A stretch of DNA of 64,000 nt from Kribbella antiqua (lineage in GTDB: Bacteria > Actinomycetota > Actinomycetes > Propionibacteriales > Kribbellaceae). A program made the position numbers and the translations under genes. Positions 34,252 through 45,083 of this stretch are shown one piece after another. Under the pieces are notes generated by a model. The model did not search any database. It saw only the letters and a program-made list of their open reading frames with translations, and had not been told where the DNA came from. The DNA is taken from contig NZ_SLWR01000004.1 in assembly GCF_004345665.1 (NCBI RefSeq), positions 186,001-250,000 on the forward strand, read 5' to 3'. Position 1 is the stretch's first letter; each line of letters opens with the position of its first letter.

Positions 34252-35130
34252 TCAGAGAGCCTTCGCTGCACCTGCGAGGGCTGCGAACTCGGTGATGCCC
34301 AGCATCTCGCCGCGCAGGCCGGAGTCGATGCCCGTAAGCCGGAAGACCTCGTCCAGCCGGTCGCGGTCGGGCATCCACCGGGCGAGCGCCGAGCGGACGG
34401 TCTTGCGCCGCTGCGAGAAGGCGGCCTCGATCACCGCGAACACCTCTTCCCGCGAAGCCGGCGTGGCCGGTGGTTCACGCCGTTCGAAGGCGACCAGCCC
34501 CGAGTCGACGTTGGGCGCGGGCCAGAACACGTTCCGCCCGATCGGTCCGGCCCGGCGGACCTCGGCGTACCAGGCAGCCTTCGCGGACGGTACGCCGTAC
34601 GTCCGCGAACCCGGCGGGGCCGCAAGCCGGTCAGCGACCTCGGACTGGACCATCACCAGCCCGTGCCGCAGCGAGTCGCACACCTCGAGCAGATGCAGCA
34701 GCACCGGTACGGCGACGTTGTACGGCAGATTGGCGACACAGGCCGACGGCGACCCGAACTGCGCAGGCCCGACCTCCATCGCGTCCGCCTCGATCACGGT
34801 GAACCGATCCGCCTGATTCGGCGCGTACGACGCGATCGTCGACGGCAGCGCCGAGGCGAGCAAAGGGTCGATCTCGACGGCGGTGACCGAGTGACCGTCG
34901 GCCAGCAACGCCAGCGTCAGCGACCCCAGCCCGGGGCCGACCTCCAGCACCGTCTCTCCGGCGTCAAGGGAAGCCGCCCGGACGATCCGGCGGACCGTGT
35001 TGGGGTCGATGACGAAGTTCTGGCCGCGCTGCTTCGTGGGGCGCACCCCGAGCGAGGCGGCCAGTGAACGCACTTCCGCCGGACCGAGAAGCCTCGGTCC
35101 GGCGGAGGTGGATGAATCAGCGCTGCTCAC
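34252..35130 (-). CDS. rsmA: 16S rRNA (adenine1518-N6/adenine1519-N6)-dimethyltransferase
   Basis: 292 residues from GTG 35130; a longer frame to 35187 enters the rpfB gene. Motifs: [18 protein letters not shown] motif [16 protein letters not shown], the [11 protein letters not shown] catalytic block (N-L-P-Y), and a C-terminal helical domain. It dimethylates two adjacent adenines near the 3' end of 16S rRNA; loss gives kasugamycin resistance in other bacteria. It follows rpfB by 16 bases. Confidence 0.96.
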   Translation of the reverse strand: MSSADSSTSAGPRLLGPAEVRSLAASLGVRPTKQRGQNFVIDPNTVRRIVRAASLDAGETVLEVGPGLGSLTLALLADGHSVTAVEIDPLLASALPSTIASYAPNQADRFTVIEADAMEVGPAQFGSPSACVANLPYNVAVPVLLHLLEVCDSLRHGLVMVQSEVADRLAAPPGSRTYGVPSAKAAWYAEVRRAGPIGRNVFWPAPNVDSGLVAFERREPPATPASREEVFAVIEAAFSQRRKTVRSALARWMPDRDRLDEVFRLTGIDSGLRGEMLGITEFAALAGAAKAL

Positions 35131-35146
35131 ACAGCACAGTCTTGCA

Positions 35147-36283
<1,137 letters not shown>

Positions 36284-36414
36284 CTACCCGGGCACGGGGT
36301 TGGACAGCACAGGCGCAGGTCACGCTGATCGGGCGTAATGGGACCCAAGCAACACGATCAACGCCGAGGGGCGTGCTGCCCGGAACCTTCCCCGATCCCG
36401 GCCAACATCACGGG

Positions 36415-36444
36415 ACCATAACGAAGAAGTAGCGAAAGCGCCAA
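36415..36444 (-). promoter_or_regulatory. Candidate promoter for rpfB
   Basis: TTGGCG, 18 bases, TATGGT on the minus strand, about 150 bases before the rpfB start. The GC-rich leader in between contains no small ORF that I trust. Confidence 0.5.
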
Positions 36445-36484
36445 TCCTCTCGTCGGCGAGTCGGGAAAAGGTGTAATGAGCCAG

Positions 36485-37099
36485 TCACACGTCGTGACGA
36501 TCCCAGTGCCCTCGATGGACCACTTCCGCCGTACTCCGGCGGCCTCGTTTGAGCGACGGCGAGCGCTTGTCGGGCGCCCGGTAGCCGACCGACAGCAGCC
36601 CGATCAGGTCGTAGCCGGCGGGTACCCCGAACTCCTCGTACAGTTCACCCACCTTTTCCGCTCTAGGCCCGAAAAAGCAGGCTCCCAGGCCTTCGTCGAC
36701 CACTGTCTGAAGCATCAGCAAAACCGCCATCCCGGTGTCGACGAACCAGTACGGCGCCGTCCAGTGGGACTCGGAGCGATCGGTCCAGCCCTTGTCCGAT
36801 TCGGCGTACCGATCGAGGTACGCGTCCTTGTGCGCGAAGGCCAGGATCAGCAGCGGTGCGCGGCGAAGTCCTGTGAGCCATCCCACATATTTCTCGTCGG
36901 CTCCTTCGGCCGCGATCCGCCAGTACCGATCGCGGTCCTCACCCTCCAGCGTCAGGAACGCCCAGCCCTGGCTGAACCCGCCTGACGGCGCACGCAGACC
37001 GTTCTCCAGGATTCGTTCCCGGATCTCCGCCGGGACCGGCCGATCGGGGTCGTAGTTGCGGACCATCCGGCGTCGGCGGACTACCTCACTGAACTCCAT
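36485..37099 (-). CDS. Nitroreductase family protein
   Basis: 204 residues. N-terminal VVRRRRMVRNYDPDRPVP (FMN-binding Arg), GLRAPSGGFSQGWAFLTL, and the C-terminal FGVPAGYDLIGLLSVGYRAP. Probable FMN-dependent NAD(P)H oxidoreductase; substrate unknown. It is transcribed toward rpfB and its stop lies about 40 bases from the rpfB promoter. Confidence 0.9.
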   Translation of the reverse strand: MEFSEVVRRRRMVRNYDPDRPVPAEIRERILENGLRAPSGGFSQGWAFLTLEGEDRDRYWRIAAEGADEKYVGWLTGLRRAPLLILAFAHKDAYLDRYAESDKGWTDRSESHWTAPYWFVDTGMAVLLMLQTVVDEGLGACFFGPRAEKVGELYEEFGVPAGYDLIGLLSVGYRAPDKRSPSLKRGRRSTAEVVHRGHWDRHDV

Positions 37100-37111
37100 G
37101 AGGAGTGTCTA

Positions 37112-38020
37112 TCAGCCCCGCTCTATCAGCCGCGCCAGCAGGAACGCCTCGGTCCCAGCGAGCCCGACCGAGCAGAAGATCACGGTCTGGTCCGGCGTCG
37201 TGCGGCCGGGCGCGTCGCCGGCCAGCACGGCGCCGAGACTCGTCAGGCGGTCGTGCTGCGGCGTCCCGGTGAGGATGAACGGCGGGTCGTACGCCGACGT
37301 CTGCGCGACCGAGTCCGTCACGGCGACATCCGCCCGAGCGACCAGGCCGGGACCGAACTCGGCGCGACCTATCTGCTTCGGTCCGAGCGTGGTCACGTAG
37401 GCGCCGGGCGCGACCCAGTCGGCCTCGATCACCGGGGTCGGGCTGTTGGTCGCGAGTACGACGATCTCGCGTCCCTCGACGGCGTCACGGGCCGACTCGG
37501 CCGGTGACGCCGGCAGTCCGAGCTCTGCGGAAACCCTTGCAGAAAAGGCGTTTCGCCGTACTGGATCACGGCTGAAGACACGGACCTCGCTGAGCTGGCG
37601 GACCGTCGCGATCGCCCACAGCTGGGTCCAGGCCTGCGCTCCGGTACCGATCAGGCCGAGGGTGGTCACGTCCGGATTGGCCAGAGCGTCGACCGCGACC
37701 GCGCCGATCGCGCCAACCCGGCGCGGGCCCAGCTCGTTGCCGATGGCAACATCGCGGACAGCGCCGGTGTGCCAGTCGTGGACGACGACCAGCTGGCTGC
37801 CCGGATCGGTGTCGAAGGAGTCGTACGAGCGATAGCCGTACCACTCCCCGGTCAGTGCGCCGGTGGTGAAGACGAGCTTCCCGTCGCCGAGGTCCGCGGA
37901 CACCCGCGGCGGGGTCTGCAGCCGGCCGGTGTGGGCGGCGAGAATCGCCTCCCGCATCCACTCGACCGCGGCTTCTGGGGCGAGTCGACGGATGTCCGCG
38001 TCCGTCAGGACCTTCACCAT
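37112..38020 (-). CDS. Ornithine cyclodeaminase / mu-crystallin family protein
   Basis: 302 residues from ATG 38020, overlapping the tatD stop by 7 bases. NAD-binding Rossmann motif LGLIGTGAQAWTQLWAIATV near 120-140, preceded by the DVAIGNELGPRRVGAIGAVA substrate region. Family members are imine reductases or ornithine/alanine-type dehydrogenases (includes SbnB of 2,3-diaminopropionate synthesis); the substrate here is unknown. The frame is open further upstream but into tatD. Followed by the nitroreductase on its 3' side. Confidence 0.85.
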   Translation of the reverse strand: MVKVLTDADIRRLAPEAAVEWMREAILAAHTGRLQTPPRVSADLGDGKLVFTTGALTGEWYGYRSYDSFDTDPGSQLVVVHDWHTGAVRDVAIGNELGPRRVGAIGAVAVDALANPDVTTLGLIGTGAQAWTQLWAIATVRQLSEVRVFSRDPVRRNAFSARVSAELGLPASPAESARDAVEGREIVVLATNSPTPVIEADWVAPGAYVTTLGPKQIGRAEFGPGLVARADVAVTDSVAQTSAYDPPFILTGTPQHDRLTSLGAVLAGDAPGRTTPDQTVIFCSVGLAGTEAFLLARLIERG

Positions 38021-38928
38021 GGGCCGCCGAAGGCCCTGTTCGCGTTGGTGTTCAGGGCGTCGCAGAGCTCCGCGACCGAGATGTTCAGCACACCGGCCAT
38101 CTTCCGGACCGTGTGCGGGATCAGGTACGACGCGTTCGGCTGCCCGCGATGCGGGGACGGGGTCAGGTACGGCGCGTCGGTCTCGACCAGGACGCGGTCG
38201 AGCGGCGTCACGGCGAGCGCGTCCCGCAGCGACTGGGCATTCTTGAACGTCACCACCCCGGCGAAGCTGAGGAACGCGCCGCGGTTCGCGCACTCGCGGG
38301 CGAACTCGGTGTCGCCGGAGAAGCAGTGCATCACCAGCCGGTCCGGCACGCCTTCGCGGTCCAGGATCTTCAGGATGTCGTCGTGTGCGTCCCGGTCGTG
38401 GATCATCAGCGTCTTGTCCAGGCGCTTGGCCAGCTCGATGTGCGCGGCGAACGACTCGTGCTGTGCGGCGCGGCCGTCCTCGCCGGTGCGGAAGTAGTCC
38501 AGTCCGGTCTCGCCGATCACCCGGACCTTGTCCGAACTCTTCGCCAGCCGCTCGATCTCGGCCAGCGCGCTGTCGAGCTCGCCGGCGGCCTTCAGCTTGG
38601 GCGCTTCGTTGGGGTGCAGCGCAACACCGGCGACGACGCTCTTGTACTGCTGGGCGGCCTCGACCGCCCAGAGCGCGCCGGGCAGGTCGCAGCCGACCTG
38701 GACGATCCTGGTGACGCCGACCGACGAGGCCAGCTTGATCGCGTCGGCCGGGCTCAACCAGGCGCCGTCCTCGCCGTCGGCGATGTCCAGATGGCAGTGC
38801 GCGTCGACCACACTCATCGGCAGCGGATCGGGCACCGCCGGCCGGCTCCGGTCCCGCGAGCGGCCGTCCTCCCCGATGGGCGCCCGCTCGCGCGTCGGCC
38901 GGTCGACTTCCACACCATCTCTAGCCAT
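38014..38928 (-). CDS. tatD: TatD-family metal-dependent DNase
   Basis: 304 residues. Amidohydrolase fold: metal ligands in VVDAHCHLDI, the Glu region GETGLDYFR, LVMHCFSGD and the Asp in VLVETDAPYLTP. Probably a 3'-5' exonuclease or deoxyribonuclease acting in DNA repair. The first 37 residues are an Arg/Pro-rich extension; the ATG at 38817 (MSVVDAHCHL) would give the bare catalytic domain. In Actinobacteria it accompanies rpfB and metG. Confidence 0.93.
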   Translation of the reverse strand: MARDGVEVDRPTRERAPIGEDGRSRDRSRPAVPDPLPMSVVDAHCHLDIADGEDGAWLSPADAIKLASSVGVTRIVQVGCDLPGALWAVEAAQQYKSVVAGVALHPNEAPKLKAAGELDSALAEIERLAKSSDKVRVIGETGLDYFRTGEDGRAAQHESFAAHIELAKRLDKTLMIHDRDAHDDILKILDREGVPDRLVMHCFSGDTEFARECANRGAFLSFAGVVTFKNAQSLRDALAVTPLDRVLVETDAPYLTPSPHRGQPNASYLIPHTVRKMAGVLNISVAELCDALNTNANRAFGGPW

Positions 38929-39000
38929 AGGGATCAGATTACTGACCTCTATGACTGCTCTCCCGATCCCGTATCACGCGCGGGGATGGGGAGAGGCGCC

Positions 39001-39426
39001 CTATGACTCGGCGGCTTCCTTGACTTTGGTGACGAGCATGTCCCACATGCCTTTGGAGTGCTCGGCCTCTTCCTGGGAGCTGTTGTTGTCCTGGGTGAGT
39101 TTCAGGTGCGTCGACGTACCGTGGTCGTCCAGCTCGTAGGTGAGCGTGTGGTAGTTCTCCGGTACGTCGGGCTGGCCGGTCAACGGACTCCAGTGCGTCA
39201 CCTTCAGCAGCCGGCCGGGGTCGGCCTCCAGGATCTCGCCCTTGTCCTCGTAGGCCTTGCCCTCCCATTCACCGCTCCACGTGACCGGACTGCCTTCCTG
39301 CCAGTCCGTCTTCACATCGGCGCCGAACCAGATCTCCTTGAGCTGATCGCGATCGGTCAGCACCTCCCACACGCGGGCGGGTGAGGCGCTGATGTCGGTC
39401 TCGGCGGTAGCCAGATAGTTCGTCAT
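39001..39426 (-). CDS. SRPBCC / AHSA1-domain protein
   Basis: 141 residues from ATG 39426, with GAGGAG 9 bases upstream and a second GAGG adjacent. START-like helix-grip fold: VWEVLTDRDQLKEIWFGADV, KTDWQEGSPVTWSGEW, ending in GMWDMLVTKVKEAAES. Probably binds a hydrophobic ligand or acts with another protein; role unknown. Confidence 0.9.
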   Translation of the reverse strand: MTNYLATAETDISASPARVWEVLTDRDQLKEIWFGADVKTDWQEGSPVTWSGEWEGKAYEDKGEILEADPGRLLKVTHWSPLTGQPDVPENYHTLTYELDDHGTSTHLKLTQDNNSSQEEAEHSKGMWDMLVTKVKEAAES

Positions 39427-39492
39427 GCTCCTCAACTCCTCTCTCTCCCCCGACCGTACGACGCCCTGGCCTTACGGTCTTGTACAAAAGCG

Positions 39493-41247
39493 TCACCCGA
39501 GCCGGGCCAGCTCCTCGTCGACCACTTCAGGCGCCAGCTTCGCGAAGATCGGGGTCGGCGGCTTGATTGGAGTTCCCGGTACGACGGACTCCGATGCCCA
39601 TCGGGGTTGCGCTGAGTAGTCGCCGGTGATGATCGGGTACGACGGGCCGCCGTCGAGGTCGGCTGCGTCAACGATTTCCGGCTGTGGCAGGAACTGGCCG
39701 GTGCCGCCCAGGGCCTCATGGACGCGTTGTGCGGAGTGGGGCAGGAACGGCGCCAGTAAGCGGTTGCTGTCGGACACGAGCTGCGCGGCGACATGGAGGA
39801 TCGTTGCCTTGCGCTCCTGATCCGGCTCCTTCCATGGCGCTTGCTCGGAGAGGTACTGGTTGGCCTCGGCAGCGTTCCGCATCGCCTCGCCGATCGCGAG
39901 CTTCAGCCGCTGGTGCCGCAGATGGTCGCCAACGGCATCGAACGCCTTCTTGCTGACGGCAAGGACCTCGTGGTCGGCCGCAGTCAGGTTCGACGCTTGC
40001 GGGATCGCGCCGAAGTTCTTCGCGATCATCGACGCGGTCCGGTTGACCAGGTTGCCCCACGTGCTGACCAGCTCGTCGTTGTTGCGACGGACGAACTCCG
40101 CCCAGGTGAAGTCGGTGTCCTGGGTCTCCGGCCCGGCAACGGAGATGAAGTACCGCAACGCGTCCGGGCCGTAGCGTTCGAGGACGTCGCGGACGTAGAT
40201 CACCACCGACCGGCTGGACGAGAACTTCCGGCCCTCCATGGTGAGGAACTCGCTGCTCACCACCTCGGTCGGCAGGTTCAGTACGCCGTACTCACCGGGC
40301 GATGCGTTGTAGGCAAGGAGTTCGGCCGGCCAGATCTGGGCGTGGAAGGTGATGTTGTCCTTGCCCATGAAGTAGTACGACTGCGCCTCCGGGTCGCACC
40401 ACCATTTGCGCCACGCATCCGGATCACCGCTGCGGCGGGCCCACTCGATGCTCGCGGACAGGTAACCGATCACCGCGTCGAACCACACATACAGCCGCTT
40501 GTTCGGGTTGTCGTCCCACCCCGGCAGCGGGACCGGGATGCCCCAGTCGATGTCGCGGGTCATCGCCCGCGGTTTGACGTCGTCCAGCAGGTTCAACGCG
40601 AACTTCAGCACGTTCGGCCGCCAGCCGGTACGGGTCTGCAGCCAGGAGCCGAGCGCGTCCGCGAGGGCCGGTAGGTCCAGGAAGAAGTGCTCGGTCTCGA
40701 CGAAGACCGGAGTCTCGCCGTTGATCCGGCTGCGCGGGTTCCGCAGGTCGATCGCGTCGAGCTGGTTGCCGCAGTTGTCGCATTGGTCGCCGCGCGCTCC
40801 GTCGTACCCACAGATCGGGCAGATGCCCTCGATGTAGCGGTCCGGAAGAGTCCGTCCGGTCGATGGTGAGATTGCGCCCATCGTGGTCTTCGGGACGAGA
40901 TATCCGTTGCGGTGAACGGTTTTGAAGAGCTCCTGCGCGACGGCGTGGTGGTTGCGGGTGGTGGTGCGGGTGAAGAGGTCGTAGGAGAGTCCGAGGCCCT
41001 GCAGGTCCTCGACGATCACCCGGTTGTAGCGATCCGCGAGCTCGCGCGGCGACACGCCTTCCCGCTCGGCCTGGACGAGGATCGGCGTACCGTGCTCGTC
41101 CGTCCCCGACACCATCAGCACGTCGTAGCCGGCCATCCGCAGGTACCGGCTGAACACATCGGAGGGAACACCGAAGCCGGACACATGGCCGATATGCCTG
41201 GGACCGTTCGCATACGGCCAGGCCACGGCGGACAGGATGGTTGCCAT
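39493..41247 (-). CDS. Methionyl-tRNA synthetase, second (archaeal/eukaryotic-like) type
   Basis: 584 residues. HIGH motif HIGH in [10 protein letters not shown], zinc region with two Cys pairs (CPICG, CDNCG), and KMSKS replaced by KFSSS (GRKFSSSRS). The anticodon-binding helical domain is present ([15 protein letters not shown] ... NAAEANQYL). It differs clearly from the metG product at 45084, which keeps KMSKS. MetRS of this second type often tolerates inhibitors of the first type. It lies 66 bases from the SRPBCC gene and is probably monocistronic. Confidence 0.93.
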   Translation of the reverse strand: MATILSAVAWPYANGPRHIGHVSGFGVPSDVFSRYLRMAGYDVLMVSGTDEHGTPILVQAEREGVSPRELADRYNRVIVEDLQGLGLSYDLFTRTTTRNHHAVAQELFKTVHRNGYLVPKTTMGAISPSTGRTLPDRYIEGICPICGYDGARGDQCDNCGNQLDAIDLRNPRSRINGETPVFVETEHFFLDLPALADALGSWLQTRTGWRPNVLKFALNLLDDVKPRAMTRDIDWGIPVPLPGWDDNPNKRLYVWFDAVIGYLSASIEWARRSGDPDAWRKWWCDPEAQSYYFMGKDNITFHAQIWPAELLAYNASPGEYGVLNLPTEVVSSEFLTMEGRKFSSSRSVVIYVRDVLERYGPDALRYFISVAGPETQDTDFTWAEFVRRNNDELVSTWGNLVNRTASMIAKNFGAIPQASNLTAADHEVLAVSKKAFDAVGDHLRHQRLKLAIGEAMRNAAEANQYLSEQAPWKEPDQERKATILHVAAQLVSDSNRLLAPFLPHSAQRVHEALGGTGQFLPQPEIVDAADLDGGPSYPIITGDYSAQPRWASESVVPGTPIKPPTPIFAKLAPEVVDEELARLG

Positions 41248-41288
41248 GCGGCCGACTGTAGAAGCACAGCCGGCCGCATGCGACGGGA

Positions 41289-42197
41289 TTACGGGAGTAC
41301 GACGACCTTGCCGCGGGCGTGGCCGGATTCGCTGAGCTCCTGGGCCTTGGCGGCGTCGGCCAACGCGAAGGTCTCGGCGATGCGGACCCGGAGGTTGCCG
41401 TCGGCGGCCGCCTGGAGCTGGTTCGTCAGGCCGGCGGCCGCAACGTCGGGCGCGCTGCCGCCCGTGGAGAACGCGATCCCTAGGTCGCCGGCGGTCATGG
41501 CGGCGATGGTGACGATGCGGTCTGTGCCGCCGCGGAGCTCGATCGACTCCTCCAGGCCGCCCTGGCCTGCGGTGTCGAACACCGCGTCGATCCCCTGCGG
41601 TGCGGCCTCGCGGACCCGGTCCAGCAGCCCCTCGCCGTACTCGACCGGGATGGCCCCGAGCTGACGCAGGAAGTCGTGGTTCACGGGCGACGCCGTACCG
41701 ATGACCGTGACACCGGCGGCCACGGCAAGCTGTGCCGCGATCGAGCCGACCGCGCCGGCCGCGCCGTGCAGAAGCAGCGTCTCGCCCTCCTTCACGCCAA
41801 GCTCGTCGAGCACACGCTGCGCCGTCTCACCGGCGACGGGCAGGCCGACCGCCTGCTCCCAGCTGACCGCGGCGGGCTTGCGTACGACGTTGCCGACGAC
41901 AGCGTGCTCGGCGTAGGCGCCGGTCTTGGACCAGCCGACCACCTCGTCACCGATCGCGAACTCCGCACCCTCGCCGACCTCGTCGACCACACCGGCGACC
42001 TCGAGCCCGGGCGTGGCCGGGAAGGTGATGGGCATGAACGCCTGGACCCAGCCGTGGCGGATCTTGAAGTCCATCGGGTTCACCCCGGCGGCACGGACTC
42101 TGACCCGCACCTCACCCGGTCCGGGGTGCGGCTCGGCCACGTCCTCGGTCCGCAACACCTCGGGACCGCCGAACTCCTCGAAAACCACCGCTTGCAT
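41289..42197 (-). CDS. NADP-dependent quinone oxidoreductase-like MDR protein
   Basis: 302 residues from ATG 42197, GGAGG 5 bases upstream. Zinc-free medium-chain dehydrogenase: GroES-like N-terminus ([20 protein letters not shown]), nucleotide motif [20 protein letters not shown] near 145-165. Likely a quinone or enone reductase. It diverges from the LuxR-type regulator, 138 bases apart, so may be its target. Confidence 0.92.
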   Translation of the reverse strand: MQAVVFEEFGGPEVLRTEDVAEPHPGPGEVRVRVRAAGVNPMDFKIRHGWVQAFMPITFPATPGLEVAGVVDEVGEGAEFAIGDEVVGWSKTGAYAEHAVVGNVVRKPAAVSWEQAVGLPVAGETAQRVLDELGVKEGETLLLHGAAGAVGSIAAQLAVAAGVTVIGTASPVNHDFLRQLGAIPVEYGEGLLDRVREAAPQGIDAVFDTAGQGGLEESIELRGGTDRIVTIAAMTAGDLGIAFSTGGSAPDVAAAGLTNQLQAAADGNLRVRIAETFALADAAKAQELSESGHARGKVVVLP

Positions 42198-42335
42198 GAA
42201 AGCCTCCATCGATTGGTTGATGTTTCAAGTAAGCGTGCCGGAGTCCGCAGATATTCCGACTGGCCGTTCGGACAGTTCTCCCCCATCCGAAAGACGGGCT
42301 CGGGTGGACGCATCAACCGACGTACCCTGAACGAC

Positions 42336-43598
42336 ATGCTGACGAAGAGCCTCGACGCGGCGGAACTGCTGGCGGCCGCGGCGCAGATCCTCGACGGGCC
42401 GGCGGACGAGATCCTGACCCGGTTCTCCGCCGCGACCGCCGAGCTGATCCCGCACCGGGCGATCGCGCAACTCGCCAGCCAATGCGCGGCTACGCCAGTC
42501 ACCGCGGTCGGCGAGCCCGCGCTTGCCAAGGCCATCACCGGTGCCGACCTGGCCGGCCTGCTCGGCACCGTCACCGCCGGGCAGCCGTGGCAGGGCGTCG
42601 TACCGATCGCAGGCTCGATCCACCCCGTCCTTGCCATCGCCAGCGACCGGGCGCCCCGGGGTTCGGTGGCCGTCTTCATCCGGTACGACGAGACGCCGGC
42701 AGCCGAAGCTGGTCTGGTCCAGGCGATGTGGGACCTGTTCACCACGCACATGTACCGGCTCACGCTCGAGCAAGAGCCGAGTCACCTCGCGCAAACGCGG
42801 GCCGTCGCCCAGGCCCGCAACGACGTCGCCGCCGAACTCGGTGAAGCTCACGCGGCCACGCTCGCCACCCTCCTCGGCGTACTGCGGAACCAGCGCATCG
42901 ACGACACCTCGGCCCGTTCGATGGCCGTCGATCTCGCGCTGAACGGGCTGGCCGAGCTCCGCAACGACTCCCAGCGGGATCGGGTGCTGAGCGGCGAGGA
43001 ACCGGTGGGCAAGGCGTTCGATCGCCTCGCCGACTCACTCCGCGCCCTGCTCCGACACGGCCCGGTCGAGCTCGAACTGGATGCACCCGGCAACGACCGG
43101 CTGATCTCCGCCGGGGTCGCCCACGCGGGCCGGGTCGCCGTCCGTTCCGTCGTACTGGCGATGCTCACTCAAGATCCGGTACGGCGGATCCGCGTGGGCT
43201 GGCGGTGGGACGGGACGGAGCTCCAGTCGACCGTCCGTGATGACGGCCCGGGGCGACTCGAGGACGTCCTCGACCTGGGTCAACTCGCCGAACGCCTCCG
43301 ACTCCATGAGGGCGACCTGGACCTGGACGCCGTACCCGGCTGGGGCCTGACCGCCCGGATCACCCTCAAGGCGCACGCATCGCCTCAGCCGATCCAGTCA
43401 GACCCGCTCGCCACCCTCGGCACCCGCGAACTCGAAGTCCTCGAACGCCTGGCCCAAGGCCACCGCAACCGCTCCATCGCCGACGACCTCCACATCAGCG
43501 AATCCACGGTGAAGTTCCACGTAGCCAACATCCTCACCAAACTCGCCGTAACCACCCGAACCCAAGCCGCCGCCCTCTACCACGCAACAGCGGTCTAG
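42336..43598 (+). CDS. LuxR-type regulator fused to a degenerate histidine-kinase-like module
   Basis: 420 residues from ATG 42336. Order: N-terminal sensory (GAF-like) region to about 150; a helical segment reading AQARNDVAAELGEAHAATLA, which resembles a HisKA_3 box but lacks the His of the LHD motif; a HATPase-like part (VRDDGPGRLEDVL, WGLTARITL); and a C-terminal LuxR HTH (LGTRELEVLERLAQGHRNRS, STVKFHVANILTKLA). A kinase-like domain fused directly to its DNA-binding output without a receiver is unusual. No partner regulator is adjacent. It probably senses a ligand or ATP directly. Stop overlaps by 4 bases the convergent AAA gene. Confidence 0.85.
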   Translation: MLTKSLDAAELLAAAAQILDGPADEILTRFSAATAELIPHRAIAQLASQCAATPVTAVGEPALAKAITGADLAGLLGTVTAGQPWQGVVPIAGSIHPVLAIASDRAPRGSVAVFIRYDETPAAEAGLVQAMWDLFTTHMYRLTLEQEPSHLAQTRAVAQARNDVAAELGEAHAATLATLLGVLRNQRIDDTSARSMAVDLALNGLAELRNDSQRDRVLSGEEPVGKAFDRLADSLRALLRHGPVELELDAPGNDRLISAGVAHAGRVAVRSVVLAMLTQDPVRRIRVGWRWDGTELQSTVRDDGPGRLEDVLDLGQLAERLRLHEGDLDLDAVPGWGLTARITLKAHASPQPIQSDPLATLGTRELEVLERLAQGHRNRSIADDLHISESTVKFHVANILTKLAVTTRTQAAALYHATAV

Positions 43599-45010
43599 TG
43601 CACAGACCAGCCGGCCAGCAGTTCGGCCGGACCGTAGACCGCATCGAGGCCGATCGCTGTGACCCCGTTGCGCGAGACTGCCACCAGAGGAACCGGATCG
43701 TCCGTCAGCCGACTGCGGTGCTGCTGGAGAGCAGCCAAGTCACGCGCATCGAAGTGACTGTTTTCCAGCCACTTGATCGAACCGAGGAACAGGAGCTCCT
43801 TGGCCACCGGGCCGCGGTCGGCGCCGACCAGGTCGATCTCGACATCGTTGCTCCGGGTCCAATATCCGCCGACGACAGGTGCCGCGGGCAAATGGTCGTC
43901 CGGGAGCAAGCGGGCCAGGGATTCGCGGATCAGCGGCTCGACCGCACGACCGCGCCAGGTGCTCCAGTTCTCCTCGATCCGAACCAGGGCCAGGTCGCCA
44001 CGCATCCGCTCGATCTCGGCCATGTGCGGCGCGAGAAAGGTCAACCAGAACCGCAGGTAAGGATCAGCGATCCGATACCGACGCTCCTTCGAGGGGGACA
44101 GTGAGACGGGCAGCTCACCCACGACGATGCCCTTGTCCGTCAAGATCTGCATCGCCCTGGTCAGACTGGCGTGCTGGAGTCCGCCGGCAGCACGGGCGAT
44201 GTTGCTGAACGTCCGTTCGCCGCTTCCGAGCGCGCGCAGTACCTCACCACCCAGCGCTCGCGGCGGAAACTCGGCCGCCAGCGACCGCTCCGCCGACACC
44301 AGCAGCGGGGAAGTCGGATCGCTCAGGGACGTCTTCAGGAAGTCGCGCAGCGTGCCGCCCGGCCGCCAATCCCTGGAAATCAAGGGCAATCCACCGGTCA
44401 CCAGTGCCGCATCGAAGGCCACGGCGGGCTGAAGGTCGAGCATGTCCGCGAGATCGGCCGGCGTGAGCGGACCGACGACCATCTCGCGACCACGCTGGTG
44501 AAACGGCCGTTCATAACTGTTCAGGGACTCCATCATCGACAGGTCCGAACCGACGAGCAGCAGAAGCACAGGCTTGCGACTGAGCAATCGGTCCCACGCC
44601 CGCTGCAGCACACCCTCGAAGGCGTCCACACGATCCATCAAGTACGGAACCTCGTCGATCACCACGACGCTGGGCTGATCGTCCGGCAGCAGCTCCGCGA
44701 GCAGACGCAGGGCGGCGCTCCACTGGGTGGGCGCCTCTTCGGCGAAGAGCTCCCGGTCGGGCAGGTTCGATGAAGCGACCGCCTCGGCCAGTTCCGTCAG
44801 CTCATCCTCGGCCGACCGGCCGGCTGCCGTGAAGAAGACGTACGGCGTGTCCGCCGTCCGCAGGAACTCCTCGACCAGGCTCGACTTTCCGACCCGGCGG
44901 CGGCCCCGGATCAGGATGCACTCCCCCGGCTGGACGGCGTTCGACCGGATCCGCGTCAGCGCATCACGCAGTACGCCCAGCTCGTGAGCCCGACCGATGA
45001 ACCGCCGCAC
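43595..45010 (-). CDS. AAA-type ATPase, DUF234/archaeal-ATPase family
   Basis: 471 residues from GTG 45010, with a perfect GAGGAGGTG 5 bases upstream. Walker A GRRRVGKSS, Walker B VVVIDEVPYL, sensor VGSDLSMM. A winged-helix middle (FSNIARAAGGLQHASLTRAM) is followed by a C-terminal PD-(D/E)XK-like domain (NDVEIDLVG ... KELLFLGSIKW), the DUF234 layout. Members are mobile-element-like or defence-like ATPases of unknown role. A 48-base perfect palindrome sits just upstream, likely its operator. Confidence 0.88.
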   Translation of the reverse strand: MRRFIGRAHELGVLRDALTRIRSNAVQPGECILIRGRRRVGKSSLVEEFLRTADTPYVFFTAAGRSAEDELTELAEAVASSNLPDRELFAEEAPTQWSAALRLLAELLPDDQPSVVVIDEVPYLMDRVDAFEGVLQRAWDRLLSRKPVLLLLVGSDLSMMESLNSYERPFHQRGREMVVGPLTPADLADMLDLQPAVAFDAALVTGGLPLISRDWRPGGTLRDFLKTSLSDPTSPLLVSAERSLAAEFPPRALGGEVLRALGSGERTFSNIARAAGGLQHASLTRAMQILTDKGIVVGELPVSLSPSKERRYRIADPYLRFWLTFLAPHMAEIERMRGDLALVRIEENWSTWRGRAVEPLIRESLARLLPDDHLPAAPVVGGYWTRSNDVEIDLVGADRGPVAKELLFLGSIKWLENSHFDARDLAALQQHRSRLTDDPVPLVAVSRNGVTAIGLDAVYGPAELLAGWSVH

Positions 45011-45029
45011 CCGGTCACCTCCTCAGCAA

Positions 45030-45077
45030 AGTATCACTGAGGATAGTATCATCAAAGATACTATCCTCAGTGATACT
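45030..45077. promoter_or_regulatory. 48-bp perfect palindrome upstream of the AAA ATPase
   Basis: Two 21-base arms (45030-45050, 45057-45077) are exact inverted copies separated by ATCAAA. AGTATCA and GATACT each occur twice inside. The stretch is AT-rich in a GC-rich genome, ends 20 bases before the GTG start and just after the metG stop. It may act as operator/promoter for the ATPase and terminator for metG. Confidence 0.88.
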
Positions 45078-45083
45078 AAACCG

